This document shows positions 55,571 to 64,000 of a DNA stretch of 64,000 bases, in pieces (the first letter of the stretch is position 1; every line of letters begins with the position of its first letter). This DNA is from Candidatus Acidiferrales bacterium (lineage in GTDB: Bacteria > Bacteroidota > Ignavibacteria > Kryptoniales > JAKASW01), in the NCBI GenBank assembly GCA_035515795.1, contig DATJAY010000004.1:186001-250000 (forward strand), given 5' to 3'. The translations under genes and the position numbers were made by a program. The notes under the pieces are model-generated. The model searched no databases. It saw only the letters and a program-made list of their open reading frames with translations, and had not been told where the DNA came from.

Positions 55571-56299
55571 ATGAATCAAGACGAGCACGTTCACAAGTCC
55601 GATGATGAAATCTCTCCCTTGAACCTTAATTCAAAGAGGCTCTTAAAGAACTATTACGACTGTTTCTATGAGTCCTCGGAATTTCAATATTACACCGAGA
55701 AAACCACAAGGCGATTCCTGAAAGCGTTGCTAAGAAAAGGTCGCGTTAAAACTGGTGCAGCTGTTCTTGATGTCGGATGCGGAACTGCTTTCTACACCGA
55801 ACAACTCCGTATCATCGGATTCAATGCAATTGGGATAGACATCAGTCGGGTCGGGATATTGAAAGGGCATTCAAAGTATCCGTTCGTACCGCTGATCGTA
55901 GGTGATATCTCGGCGATGCCTTTGATGCCTGCGTCGTTTGACGTCCTGTTTCTGAGCGGCTGCAGCTTAATGAATATTCCGGATGTGCAAGCAATCCGGT
56001 CAAATGTTCTGCTTTTGATGAACTATCTAAACAAGAACGGTATTTTTATATTCATAGGTAAAAGTGATTTTTCAGGTGAAACTCTAGAGACCTCGGGGTG
56101 GATTAATCACACGTATGATGAGATATTGAGTTTTGTCGATAGGGAAAAAGTCAGGACGGATGGTCCTTACTTAACTAACATTAGGCTTCTGTCTGCGTTT
56201 GGTCCCTCAGTACTTAATAAAGCTTCTTCGTCCTTCATTAAAAAACTTCCCTTGAATCGCAAGTGGAGTTTTGTCTATTTCATACGCAGAAGAAGTTAG
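55571..56299 (+). CDS. SAM-dependent methyltransferase
   Basis: A 242-residue class I methyltransferase. Motif I is VLDVGCGTAFYTEQL (about 65-79), with the acidic GIDIS strand and a GDISAMPLMPASFDVLF motif after it. The C-terminal half has no identifiable substrate motif. It overlaps the end of the convergent VIT1 gene by four bases. Substrate is unknown. Confidence 0.88.
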   Translation: MNQDEHVHKSDDEISPLNLNSKRLLKNYYDCFYESSEFQYYTEKTTRRFLKALLRKGRVKTGAAVLDVGCGTAFYTEQLRIIGFNAIGIDISRVGILKGHSKYPFVPLIVGDISAMPLMPASFDVLFLSGCSLMNIPDVQAIRSNVLLLMNYLNKNGIFIFIGKSDFSGETLETSGWINHTYDEILSFVDREKVRTDGPYLTNIRLLSAFGPSVLNKASSSFIKKLPLNRKWSFVYFIRRRS

Positions 56300-57033
56300 C
56301 TTTTGAACATTCTGCCGGCAAGAAATGTTGCAGCGGCAGCTAAACCGCCGATGGCCATGCTTTCGAGCCCGCTGCGAAGGAAATTCTTTCCAGTGACAAT
56401 TGTTTTTGCGGCCCCGACGGCGAACAAGACGCTCAACGTGATTATAACGCTCGCGATCAAACCGGATGCCGGTTGCATGAATACATAAGGTAATACGGGC
56501 ATGAGAGCGCCGAAGGCGTAGGCGCATCCAGTCGCGATCCCCGACTTTGACGGCGAAGTGGACGGATCGAGAGACAATCCAAGTTCTTCGTTCATCATGA
56601 TGTCCACCCACCGTTTCCTGTCAGATGTTATGTGCGAGATTATTTTCTCGAGTATCTCGCCTTTGAATCCCTTCGATTCGTATATTTCTCTGATCTCCTG
56701 CTGCTCCACGTCCGGAAAATTGTCCAGTTCATATTCTTCACGACTCATCTCGCCCCGGTAATATTCGATTTGCGATTTCGTGGAAAGGTATGCTCCCAAA
56801 GCCATGGAGATTGTTCCACCAATCAGTTCGGCAAGCCCCGCAATTAAGATGACGCTGCTTTTCACTCCTGCGCCGTTCACCCCCGAGGCGACTGCAAATG
56901 CAGCGACAAGGCCGTCATTGGCTCCAAATACCAATTCACGGACGATGCCTCCCCCTGGAATGTGTGCCGCCTCGGTATGAATCGCAACATCTTTACCGCT
57001 GAGTATCCTTCCACGCCATGTCCATTTTGCCAT
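56296..57033 (-). CDS. VIT1/CCC1-type iron/manganese transporter
   Basis: A 245-residue membrane protein. It opens with IVRELVFGANDGLVAAFAV (about 29-47), the hallmark of VIT1/CCC1. Helix 2 (ISMALGAYLSTKSQIE) leads to a cytoplasmic helical stretch rich in E (about 95-150) that in the family binds metal, and three more helices follow. AGGAT lies before the ATG. It exports or stores Fe2+ or Mn2+; the metal cannot be decided here. A role in supplying or detoxifying iron near heme-rich genes is speculative. Confidence 0.92.
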   Translation of the reverse strand: MAKWTWRGRILSGKDVAIHTEAAHIPGGGIVRELVFGANDGLVAAFAVASGVNGAGVKSSVILIAGLAELIGGTISMALGAYLSTKSQIEYYRGEMSREEYELDNFPDVEQQEIREIYESKGFKGEILEKIISHITSDRKRWVDIMMNEELGLSLDPSTSPSKSGIATGCAYAFGALMPVLPYVFMQPASGLIASVIITLSVLFAVGAAKTIVTGKNFLRSGLESMAIGGLAAAATFLAGRMFKS

Positions 57034-57258
57034 AGTCTTATCCTTTTGTTAAGAATAAATTTATGACGAAAGTAGCAATCAAGAAAATGGAAAGTCTTGC
57101 TATATCTATCATGACTTTCGAGCTTGATGATTCTCATCTTCACTATACGCTGCGGCTCAAGCAAGCTCCACAATCGCCAGGGGTTATCCGGAATTCACAC
57201 TTTATCTTGATTGGTTTGCTTCAGATTGCTATATTACTGTTCAAAATTGGAGAAAGAA

Positions 57259-57699
57259 TTGTCATCTGATTATTCTACGAAGAGTTTTACTACCGAAGAC
57301 GTAGAGAAAAAATGGTTCGTTGTGGACGCGGAAGGGAAGACCCTCGGAAGGCTTGCAACGAAAATAGCCGTCCTTCTTAGAGGCAAGAACAAAGCCAGAT
57401 TTACTCCGCACAACGATACGGGGGACTTCGTCGTCGTCATTAATGCCGGAAAAGTTAAAGTAACGGGCAAGAAATCCGACACGAAGGTTTATTTCCATTA
57501 CACCGGCTACCCGGGTGGCGCGACTTATGTGAAGTATAAGGAGCTCCTCGGAAGGAAGCCGGAGGCGGTCATTGAACATGCGGTAAAAGGAATGCTCCCG
57601 AAGAATCGGTTAGGATCAAGGTTGTTTACCAAGCTGAAAGTTTATGCCGGTTCCGATCATCCACACAAGGCTCAGAAGCCTATTGCAGTTGAAATTTAG
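57259..57699 (+). CDS. rplM: 50S ribosomal protein L13
   Basis: A 146-residue L13. TTG start chosen because GGAG lies six bases before it and the resulting length is normal; a farther upstream start adds sixteen unrelated residues. Family motifs: [18 protein letters not shown] near the N-terminus, [18 protein letters not shown], and the C-terminal [13 protein letters not shown]. It is followed 12 bases later by rpsI, the usual pair. Confidence 0.96.
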   Translation: MSSDYSTKSFTTEDVEKKWFVVDAEGKTLGRLATKIAVLLRGKNKARFTPHNDTGDFVVVINAGKVKVTGKKSDTKVYFHYTGYPGGATYVKYKELLGRKPEAVIEHAVKGMLPKNRLGSRLFTKLKVYAGSDHPHKAQKPIAVEI

Positions 57700-57711
57700 T
57701 CAGGAGTTTTG

Positions 57712-58110
57712 ATGGCTTCCATACAAAATACATCATTTGCAGTGGGAAGAAGAAAGACTTCCATTGCGAGAGCAAGACTTGTTCCAGGTACGGGAAAAAT
57801 TTTTGTAAACGAGCAGCCGCATTTTGAGTATTTTCCTGTTGTGTCTGTCCAGAACGAGCTCTTTAAGCCGTTCGAAGCAACTGAAACCCAGGGGAAATAC
57901 GACGTTCATGCAATTGTCGACGGCGGAGGGTTGAGTGGACAGGCCGGAGCGCTGAAGCTCGCGATCGCGAGAGCGCTGGTTAAAGAAGGTGAAGAGATGC
58001 GGGCACGGCTGCGCGCAGCAGGTGTGTTAACTCGTGACCCTAGAATGGTCGAGCGAAAAAAATACGGTCGCAAGAAAGCGCGCAAACGCTTCCAGTGGAC
58101 AAAACGTTAA
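57712..58110 (+). CDS. rpsI: 30S ribosomal protein S9
   Basis: A 132-residue S9. The ATG has AGGAG five bases upstream; a TTG one codon earlier is also in frame. It shows VGRRKTSIARARL near the start and the basic tail ending KRFQWTKR, whose last residues reach the ribosomal P site. Co-transcribed with rplM. Confidence 0.98.
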   Translation: MASIQNTSFAVGRRKTSIARARLVPGTGKIFVNEQPHFEYFPVVSVQNELFKPFEATETQGKYDVHAIVDGGGLSGQAGALKLAIARALVKEGEEMRARLRAAGVLTRDPRMVERKKYGRKKARKRFQWTKR

Positions 58111-58142
58111 TTAACTGAACAAATAAATAATCATACTCCCCG

Positions 58143-58169
58143 AGTCCGTCATATATCATGGTACGGACT
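58143..58169 (+). other. Hairpin between rpsI and rpsB
   Basis: AGTCCGT and ACGGACT are perfect 7-bp arms around a 13-base loop, 32 bases past the rpsI stop. There is no T-run, so it may be an attenuator, a processing site or part of the rpsB leader rather than a full terminator. Its loop and right arm (ATCATGGTACGGACTT) resemble the tsf terminator. Confidence 0.4.
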
Positions 58170-58284
58170 TCCTGTTCAAGCTCTTAGAAACAGGGATTCA
58201 CTCGGTGGTGTTCCGGTGCGATGATTTCAAAGCGGAATTCTGTGTGAAGATGACGGGAGTAGAAGAAAAACCAAAGGAAAGTCT

Positions 58285-59052
58285 ATGCCAAGAGTAAGTT
58301 TAGAAGCCCTTCTTTCATCAGGCGCACATTTTGGTCACCTGACTCGCCGCTGGGATCCTAAGATGAAACCTTACATCTTCATGGAACGCAACGGCATCCA
58401 CATTATAGATTTACGACAGACCCAGCAGCTCCTCGATGAAGCGTGCGAGGCAATGGCAAATCTTGCGGCCGATGGGAAGAAGGTTCTTTACGTCGGAACA
58501 AAGAAACAGGCTCGTGAGATAATCCGGCAGCAGGCCGAGCGTGCAGGAGTCTATTATGTCACCGAGCGGTGGCTCGGCGGGATGCTGACAAATTTCAGCA
58601 CCATACGAAAAAGCGTACGCCGGCTTCAACACATTGAGAAGATGGAAGTGGATAATACCATCGAAAGCATGACAAAGAAAGAAGGACTTCATCTCAAGAG
58701 GGAAAAGGAGAAATTGGAGAAGACACTGTCCGGCGTCCGCGAGATGAATAAACTGCCCGGTGCCGTTTTTGTCATTGATATAAAGAAAGAACACATAGCT
58801 GTTGCTGAAGCGTCGAGACTCGGCATACCGATATTCGCTCTGGTTGACACCAACTGCGACCCTGATCCGATCACTTACTTGGTTCCATCGAATGATGATG
58901 CGGTGACAGCGATCGAGGTGATCTTGAAAGCCCTTACCGATGCCTACGTTGAAGGAAGTCAGCGGGCAAATGAAGCGAAGATGGAGGCTATGATGGAACA
59001 GTCGTCGAAGTCTTCGGATGCCTCATCTAAGAAACAAGAGAATGTAAATTGA
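58285..59052 (+). CDS. rpsB: 30S ribosomal protein S2
   Basis: A 255-residue S2. AAAGGAAAG before the ATG. Motifs: LLSSGAHFGHLTRRWDPKMKPYIF near the start (S2 signature 1), RWLGGMLTNF, and DTNCDPDPITYLVP (signature 2). A serine/glutamine-rich tail follows residue 235. The 174-base leader before it may regulate the operon with tsf. Confidence 0.98.
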   Translation: MPRVSLEALLSSGAHFGHLTRRWDPKMKPYIFMERNGIHIIDLRQTQQLLDEACEAMANLAADGKKVLYVGTKKQAREIIRQQAERAGVYYVTERWLGGMLTNFSTIRKSVRRLQHIEKMEVDNTIESMTKKEGLHLKREKEKLEKTLSGVREMNKLPGAVFVIDIKKEHIAVAEASRLGIPIFALVDTNCDPDPITYLVPSNDDAVTAIEVILKALTDAYVEGSQRANEAKMEAMMEQSSKSSDASSKKQENVN

Positions 59053-59153
59053 AAACGATCCGTCAGTGGCGGAACATGACGAGTAAAAGTGCTGCATAGT
59101 GGCATCCCGCATATCCTGTTTTAACAATAGTGGGCGGGAAAGGAGAATAATTA

Positions 59154-59759
59154 ATGGAAATAACTGTTGATATGGTGAAATCACTCCGCGAAATTACCGG
59201 TGCGGGAATGATGGAATGCAAGAAAGCTCTTCAAGAAGCGAATGGCGATGCTGAACAGGCAAAGAAAATTCTTCGTGCACACGGGGCGAAGGTCGCAGAG
59301 AAGCGCGCCGGTCGTGAAGCCAAACAGGGCGTTGTCGAGGCATATATCCACGCGGGCGGCAGAATAGGTGCCATGGTCGAGATCAATTGTGAAACTGATT
59401 TCGTGGCGCGCACAGACGAGTTCAAACAGCTTGCCCGGGATATCGCAATGCAGATCGCCGCGATGAGCCCGTTCGTCATTTCCAGAGAGGAAATCTCTTC
59501 GCAGATGGTTGAAAAGGAGAAAGATAATTTCCGCGCGGAAGCAAAGGGCGAAGGCAAACCCGATTCTGTCATCGAGAACATTGCGGAGGGACGCCTGGAA
59601 AAATATTTTCAGGAAGTGGTCCTTCTCGAACAAGCGTTTATCAAAGATCCTCAGCGTATGGTCAAGGACCTCATGATGGAAATGACGGCGAAAACTGGTG
59701 AAAACGTTTCTATCCGAAGGTTCCAGAGATTTGAACTCGGTGTCGATGGCGCAAAGTAA
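59154..59759 (+). CDS. tsf: Elongation factor Ts
   Basis: A 201-residue EF-Ts, the guanine nucleotide exchange factor of EF-Tu. The N-terminal UBA-like domain reads VKSLREITGAGMMECKKAL, and the TDFVAR motif that reaches EF-Tu is at about 80-85 within NCETDFVARTDEF. The protein is the short form (about 200 residues, against about 280 in Escherichia coli) with one core subdomain. AAAGGAG lies before the ATG. A terminator follows. Confidence 0.97.
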   Translation: MEITVDMVKSLREITGAGMMECKKALQEANGDAEQAKKILRAHGAKVAEKRAGREAKQGVVEAYIHAGGRIGAMVEINCETDFVARTDEFKQLARDIAMQIAAMSPFVISREEISSQMVEKEKDNFRAEAKGEGKPDSVIENIAEGRLEKYFQEVVLLEQAFIKDPQRMVKDLMMEMTAKTGENVSIRRFQRFELGVDGAK

Positions 59760-59813
59760 TTCAACCGGCGGAGGTTCTGAATCTTCGCAAGATTTGTTGA
59801 AGTCGCGCATAAA

Positions 59814-59848
59814 AGGTCCGCCCTTTGATCATGGACGGACTTTTTTTA
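59814..59848 (+). terminator. Rho-independent terminator after tsf
   Basis: GGTCCG-CCC pairs with GGA-CGGAC (one mismatch) and is followed by seven T. It lies about 55 bases past the tsf stop and just before pyrH. Confidence 0.8.
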
Positions 59849-59885
59849 TAATTGTATTTGAATATTGAATAACGAGGAGCAAGCA

Positions 59886-60623
59886 ATGCCGAAGGCGTCG
59901 GACAGCGTGGAACTCAAATTTAAACGCATACTTTTGAAACTAAGCGGCGAGTCACTCATGGGGGAAAAAGGGTATGGAATCGACCCGGGTATTTTAGACC
60001 AATTTTCTAACGAGGTTAAATCGGTGCGTTCTCTCGGGGCCGAAGTCGGTATCGTCATCGGGGGGGGGAACATTTACAGAGGAATCGCGGCAGCCGCGGA
60101 CGGGGTCGACAAGGTCGTGGGTGATCAGATGGGGATGCTTGCAACGGTGATTAATGCACTGGCACTGCAAAATATACTGGAGAAAAAAGGAGTCTATACA
60201 AGACTTATGAGCGCGATCAGCATGGAACAAATGGCCGAGCCTTTCATAAGGCGTCGCGCCATTCGTCATCTAGAAAAAGGAAGAGTAGTAATTTTTGGAG
60301 CTGGTACCGGCAACCCATATTTCACAACAGACACCGCCGCGGCATTGCGAGCCGTCGAGATAAGAGCGGATGTTATCATAAAGGGCACAAGAGTGGATGG
60401 AATTTATGACTCTGATCCCGAGTTGAACCCTAAGGCCATTAAGTATAACGAGATTTCTTACATGGATGTACTGAAAAAAGATCTTAAAGTCATGGACCTA
60501 ACTGCGATAACTCTTTGCAGAGAAAACAAACTACCGATCGTAGTTTTCAATATGAACGTTCCCGGCAACTTGAGAAGGGTATTGTCCGGTGAGGCGATCG
60601 GATCAATCGTCCGTCATTTCTAG
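59886..60623 (+). CDS. pyrH: Uridylate kinase
   Basis: A 245-residue UMP kinase of the amino acid kinase fold, making UDP from UMP. The ATG with GAGGAG six bases before it is used, not the in-frame TTG seven codons upstream. Motifs: [12 protein letters not shown] (about 16-27), GGGNIYRG, the [15 protein letters not shown] helix and [20 protein letters not shown]. It sits between tsf and frr, the standard order. Confidence 0.97.
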   Translation: MPKASDSVELKFKRILLKLSGESLMGEKGYGIDPGILDQFSNEVKSVRSLGAEVGIVIGGGNIYRGIAAAADGVDKVVGDQMGMLATVINALALQNILEKKGVYTRLMSAISMEQMAEPFIRRRAIRHLEKGRVVIFGAGTGNPYFTTDTAAALRAVEIRADVIIKGTRVDGIYDSDPELNPKAIKYNEISYMDVLKKDLKVMDLTAITLCRENKLPIVVFNMNVPGNLRRVLSGEAIGSIVRHF

Positions 60624-60653
60624 AATGAATTAACTAAAAATCTGGAGGATCCC

Positions 60654-61211
60654 ATGCTGGAAAAGATTATCCATGAAACAGATGAAAAGATGAAAAAAGC
60701 TGTCGAGTTTACAAGACAGGAATTGTCTAAGCTCAGGTCGGGGAAGGCTACAGCGGCATTGTTAGATGATGTCAAGATAGAGTACTACGGCAAAAAGCTG
60801 CCGATAGCTCAAGTGGGTAGCGTGAGCACACCCGATCCGCACCTAATCACGGTTCAGCCGTGGGATAAATCCATTGTTCATGAGATTGAAAAGGCAATAC
60901 TTGCCGCGAATGTCGGGCTCACTCCCTCAAATGACGGCACCGTGATCAGACTCCCGGTCCCGCCCTTGACCGAGGAGAGGAGAAAGGAACTGGTGAAGGT
61001 TGCAAGGAAATTTGTCGAAGATGGGCGAGTCTCAATAAGAAGTATCCGTCGAGACTCCAATGAGCATTTGAAAAAGGCGGAGAAAGACGAGCATGTTTCG
61101 GAAGATGAGCGCAAACGCGGCGAAACGGAAGTTCAGAAACTTACCGACAAATCCATTAAACATCTCGATGAAATCCTGAACATCAAAGAAAAAGAGATAA
61201 TGGAGGTATAG
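60654..61211 (+). CDS. frr: Ribosome recycling factor
   Basis: A 185-residue RRF that splits post-termination ribosomes with EF-G. TGGAGGATC before the ATG. It has LRSGKATAALLDDVKIEYYG near residues 24-43, the PWDKSIVHEIEKAI segment, and a basic RKFVEDGRVSIRSIRRD segment, with normal length. Last gene of the translation block. Confidence 0.98.
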   Translation: MLEKIIHETDEKMKKAVEFTRQELSKLRSGKATAALLDDVKIEYYGKKLPIAQVGSVSTPDPHLITVQPWDKSIVHEIEKAILAANVGLTPSNDGTVIRLPVPPLTEERRKELVKVARKFVEDGRVSIRSIRRDSNEHLKKAEKDEHVSEDERKRGETEVQKLTDKSIKHLDEILNIKEKEIMEV

Positions 61212-61305
61212 GATTTCCAATAGTCAAAGTCTGAGGTCTTTTTGGCTGCCTTATTTGAAGGTGGTTATGCGTTTGGAGGTCGCCTGCTAGTCCTTTTTTG
61301 ATTCG

Positions 61306-62799
61306 CTAGCCGGGCGAATCGGCCTCCAGCGACTCGGCTATCTCGTCCGTACGTACTACCGGTAGTCTGACTGTAACAATTGTACCTTCCTCTTCCTGGC
61401 TTTCTATTTGAATTGAACCGCCATGTGCCTGCACGAGAAATCTCGAAATCGAGAGACCCAACCCCGATCCTCTTCTTGTACCGCTTGCCGACCTTGATTT
61501 ATCAGCGCGATAGAACCTATCGAAAACATGGGGAAGATCGCTCGATGGAATTCCTATTCCCGTATCGATTATTTCAAGCCTTGCAAACTTGTCTTCGGTC
61601 TTCTGCACCACTTTCACAGTGCCGTTAGGTTTTGAATATTTTATCGCATTGTCGAGCAAGTTAATGAAAATGCTGAGAAGTTTATCTCTGTCCCCCTGTA
61701 CGAAAACCTCCTCACTCTCATGCCCCGAGCCGCTCTTAACTTCGTAGTTTACCCTGACACTATGCTGGGCGGCGTAGCCCGAGACTCGCGATATAGCGTC
61801 TAGAAGAAGTTCATCGATTCTCACCGGCTGCTTCAGGAGTGGAAGCTGACCGCTTTCGAGTCTGGCGATGGTCAGGAGATCATCAACAATATTAGTGATC
61901 CTCCTTATTTCCTCAACTGCGCTTTCAAGAATATTCTGGTAATCCTCGGGGGTCCTGGGATTTTTTAACGCCACTTCAATTTCGCCAAGCAAGATCGTAA
62001 GAGGGGTCTTCAGTTCGTGCGAGGCATCTGCTGTGAATTGTTTCTGGAGGTTGAATGCCTCCTCGATCCTGTCGAACATATCATTAAGTGTTCCGGACAA
62101 GCGTGAAATCTCGTCGTCAACTTTTCCTTTTTCGAGACGCTTGTCTAAGTGCTCTGCGGAAATCGACTGTGCCGTCCGTATTATCTTGTCGATCGGGTCG
62201 AAGGCTTTCTTCGCAACATAGAAACCTCCAAGTGCAGCCAGTAATATTGTCAGCGGCACCGAAATGAAAAGGAGGAGCCGAAATTGGAAGAGCGATTGAT
62301 CAAGTGCCGCGGTATTCGAGGCGACCTGCACGAGATACCTTGGAATGCCGTTGTCGAGCACGGGGTAAGTGACCATTCGTAGTTTTCCATCCGTATTCAA
62401 CCGCTTCGAGAACGAATTGTCAAGCGTCTCGAAAACCTGATGCTGACTCAGTGCTAGACCGAGAACCTCCGGTCCGACAGGCAATGCAAAATTCCTCAGG
62501 TTGGCGGACTTTATTATTATGTTTCCATCAAAGGACAAAACCTGTATGTACTTGTTTGTGCCGAACGGAAGAACAAAAGGACGCTGAGTCAATCCGGATA
62601 TTATCTCCTGTTCCAGAAATTCGTCTCCCTTTATCAGTCCAACGACTTCGAGTGCGTCGTTACTCAGGTTGAGGTCGAAATTCTGCGCACTTTGCCTCGC
62701 ATAAACCAGATACAATGCCGCAACAAAAACAGAGAGCGTAACTCCGAAGATAATTGCAAAAAGAAAAATTATTTTAGATCTAATCGACCGTATCTTCAT
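61306..62799 (-). CDS. HAMP-domain sensor histidine kinase
   Basis: A 497-residue membrane kinase. Helix 1 is at about 10-33, a periplasmic domain at 35-172, helix 2 at about 173-195, and HAMP at about 196-250. HisKA has H261 in ADASHELKTP; HATPase carries NLLDNAIKYSKPNG, DTGIGIP and GLGLSI. The stop lies inside a GATTCGC/GCGAATC hairpin. Its start overlaps the end of the OmpR-type gene by 20 bases, so the two are a pair. The layout resembles CusS/heavy-metal kinases, but no metal-binding residues stand out. Confidence 0.93.
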   Translation of the reverse strand: MKIRSIRSKIIFLFAIIFGVTLSVFVAALYLVYARQSAQNFDLNLSNDALEVVGLIKGDEFLEQEIISGLTQRPFVLPFGTNKYIQVLSFDGNIIIKSANLRNFALPVGPEVLGLALSQHQVFETLDNSFSKRLNTDGKLRMVTYPVLDNGIPRYLVQVASNTAALDQSLFQFRLLLFISVPLTILLAALGGFYVAKKAFDPIDKIIRTAQSISAEHLDKRLEKGKVDDEISRLSGTLNDMFDRIEEAFNLQKQFTADASHELKTPLTILLGEIEVALKNPRTPEDYQNILESAVEEIRRITNIVDDLLTIARLESGQLPLLKQPVRIDELLLDAISRVSGYAAQHSVRVNYEVKSGSGHESEEVFVQGDRDKLLSIFINLLDNAIKYSKPNGTVKVVQKTEDKFARLEIIDTGIGIPSSDLPHVFDRFYRADKSRSASGTRRGSGLGLSISRFLVQAHGGSIQIESQEEEGTIVTVRLPVVRTDEIAESLEADSPG

Positions 62800-63463
62800 C
62801 TTTGAGAACGTATCCTGCTCCTATGACTGTATGGATCAGCTGTTTCTTAAAATCCTTATCCACTTTTTGACGCAAAAGTTTGACATAGACATCGATTACA
62901 TTCGATTCCATGTCGAAGTTGACATTCCATACGTGTTGAGCGATGTGAACCCTTGAGAGAGTTTTTCCATTATTACGCATGAAGTATTCGAGGAGAGCGA
63001 ATTCCCTTGAGGTCAGCCTGATCTGCCTCCCGTCGCGCTCGACTTTTCGAGACACGGGATCGAGCATAAGTTCGCCGACCTGAAGGGTCGACGACTTATC
63101 CTGACTTTTCCTTCGCAACAATGCGCGAACTCTCGCAAGCAATTCCTCAAAGTGGAACGGTTTGGTGAGGTAATCATCGGCACCTGAATCAAGTCCGCGA
63201 ACTTTTGCCTCGGTATCTCCTATCGCCGTCAGCATCAAAATCGGCGAGTCAATTTTCCTTCCGCGAATTCTCTGGCACGTCTGGACTCCATCCTGCACGG
63301 GAAGAAGTATGTCGAGGATGATCAAATCGTAATCATTATGAGATGCGAGATCCTCGCCTTGTCTACCGTCATAGGCGACATCCACCGCGTAAGATTGCTC
63401 CTCCAACCCCTTTTTTATGAAAGAGGCGACTTTCTTTTCATCTTCCACCACTAGAATTCGCAA
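62780..63463 (-). CDS. OmpR-family response regulator
   Basis: A 227-residue regulator starting at TTG after AAGGA with seven-base spacing. The receiver has EDE near residue 8, acceptor D51 in LIILDILLPVQDG and K in LTKPF. The winged-helix DNA-binding domain (about 128-225) shows LTSREFALLEYFMRN and VDVYVKLLRQKVD. Partner of the kinase gene that overlaps its end. The targets are unknown. Confidence 0.95.
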   Translation of the reverse strand: MRILVVEDEKKVASFIKKGLEEQSYAVDVAYDGRQGEDLASHNDYDLIILDILLPVQDGVQTCQRIRGRKIDSPILMLTAIGDTEAKVRGLDSGADDYLTKPFHFEELLARVRALLRRKSQDKSSTLQVGELMLDPVSRKVERDGRQIRLTSREFALLEYFMRNNGKTLSRVHIAQHVWNVNFDMESNVIDVYVKLLRQKVDKDFKKQLIHTVIGAGYVLKDEDTVD

Positions 63464-63670
63464 AGTGTATTCCTTGAGTAATTAGTTCGAAAAAGGTACT
63501 GAATATCCATGAGATATGATTTGCAGCTATCTGTTTTAAAATATCTTTTGAGGATGTGAAAATCAATTATATGTAGAATAAACCAATGGTTTTGAGTTTC
63601 TCGTTTGTTGTGTGTAGATTTTTGTAAAGCGCTTCTAATAACAAATGACAGGTCACGGGGAGTTGGACTG
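63464..63670. promoter_or_regulatory. Divergent promoter region at right end
   Basis: A 207-base AT-rich gap between the OmpR-type gene (minus) and the last gene (plus). It should hold both promoters; no boxes were recognised. GGGGAG before 63671 is the ribosome site of the plus-strand gene. Confidence 0.45.
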
Positions 63671-64000
63671 ATGAGGAAGATTCGGCCGTATTATTTTTCA
63701 AAACTTCGCACATCTGATTTTTTGTCGTTCTACATGAGGGTACGGAGCTGCGACGGGATTGTCTGTTTTGATTTTGAAGACAGCATAGATGATCCGGATA
63801 AGACTCTTGCAAGGAAGCTGAAAGAAGATCAGCGCAGTGCGGTCGTCAAGTTGTTGAAATCGATGAAGTTGGATGACGAGATGAACGGGATCGGCATCAG
63901 GGTTAATTCCTGCCGCTCGGAATTTATTCAGGAGGATTTGGACGCGATAAATTCCCTGAGAAATTTGCACTCGATATTTTTGTCGAAGGCGGAACACTCG
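63671..64000 (+). CDS. HpcH/HpaI aldolase / citrate lyase beta-like, partial
   Basis: Open from ATG to the window edge (110 codons); the rest is outside. GGGGAG eight bases before the ATG supports the start. The protein begins MRKIRPYYFSKLRT and holds CFDFEDSIDD (about 36-45), GIGIRVNS (about 76-83) and IFLSKAEH near the end, the start of a CitE/HpcH-type TIM barrel (metal-binding acidic residues in DFEDS). Such enzymes cleave or form C-C bonds of acyl-CoA or keto-acid substrates. With only one third visible, the subfamily is uncertain. Confidence 0.8.
   Translation, partial: MRKIRPYYFSKLRTSDFLSFYMRVRSCDGIVCFDFEDSIDDPDKTLARKLKEDQRSAVVKLLKSMKLDDEMNGIGIRVNSCRSEFIQEDLDAINSLRNLHSIFLSKAEHS

Noticed and set aside
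61300-61320. GATTCGC/GCGAATC hairpin as a terminator of the kinase gene
   Set aside because: On the minus strand it is followed by an A-run, not T, and it overlaps the stop codon.
1-64000. tRNA genes, CRISPR arrays or mobile elements
   Set aside because: Reading the gaps showed no cloverleaf, no regular direct repeats with spacers, and no transposase or integrase.

Overview
The window looks like a chromosomal segment from a Bacteroidota/Chlorobiota-group bacterium, most likely from the Ignavibacteria or a close relative. This rests on two proteins ending in a FPNPFNPST-type C-terminal sorting domain of the type IX secretion system (T9SS), a PorZ-like propeller protein, Bacteroides-type beta-galactosidase and GH31 enzymes, and the run rplM-rpsI-rpsB-tsf-pyrH-frr. 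No tRNA, rRNA, CRISPR array, insertion sequence or phage gene was seen. The taxon is inferred from protein style only.

Layout. 1-2936: minus-strand pair of a PAS protein and a multi-PAS hybrid histidine kinase that runs off the left edge. 3240-10624: GH2 beta-galactosidase, an acyl-CoA synthetase on the other strand, and a GH31 alpha-xylosidase-like enzyme with a PA14 insert; the two hydrolases fit removal of xyloglucan side chains. 10822-16628: tandem DUF362 proteins carrying both a Tat signal and a T9SS tail, then a sensor propeller protein ending in a four-cysteine module. 17234-19872: three pilin-like/PilX-like genes without standard prepilin leaders. 20077-21465: a small zinc-ribbon protein and a lipoprotein. 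21716-28575: tight operon uvrB, comF-like, M28 peptidase, prmA, ppx/gppA, rsmB. 28652-32493: a small membrane protein, cysteine desulfurase, then a Crp-PHP-ribH operon.

32554-34812 is a PorZ-like T9SS protein and 34858-36300 a GT39-like membrane glycosyltransferase. 36607-39948 holds a serine-palmitoyltransferase-like enzyme, a GNAT-fold protein and ilvE; the first two may begin sphingolipid synthesis. 40012-46222 is a signalling/redox block: cyclic-nucleotide-binding protein, UspA, DipZ-like thioredoxin, a sigma-54 activator with its kinase, and a degenerate receiver. 46490-53852 is the most striking part: 44 c-type heme motifs over four proteins (19, 4, 14 and 7), one fused to a b-type membrane cytochrome, with a DksA/TraR-like protein and an outer-membrane barrel. 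This looks like a porin-cytochrome route carrying electrons across the envelope.

54098-57033 holds a HAD phosphatase, upp, a methyltransferase and a VIT1-type transporter. 57259-61211 holds the translation genes with pyrH. 61306-63463 is an OmpR/kinase pair, and a HpcH/CitE-like gene is cut by the right edge. Where start codons were moved, a Shine-Dalgarno sequence, a signal peptide or a stop-start overlap decided the choice; each case is noted.
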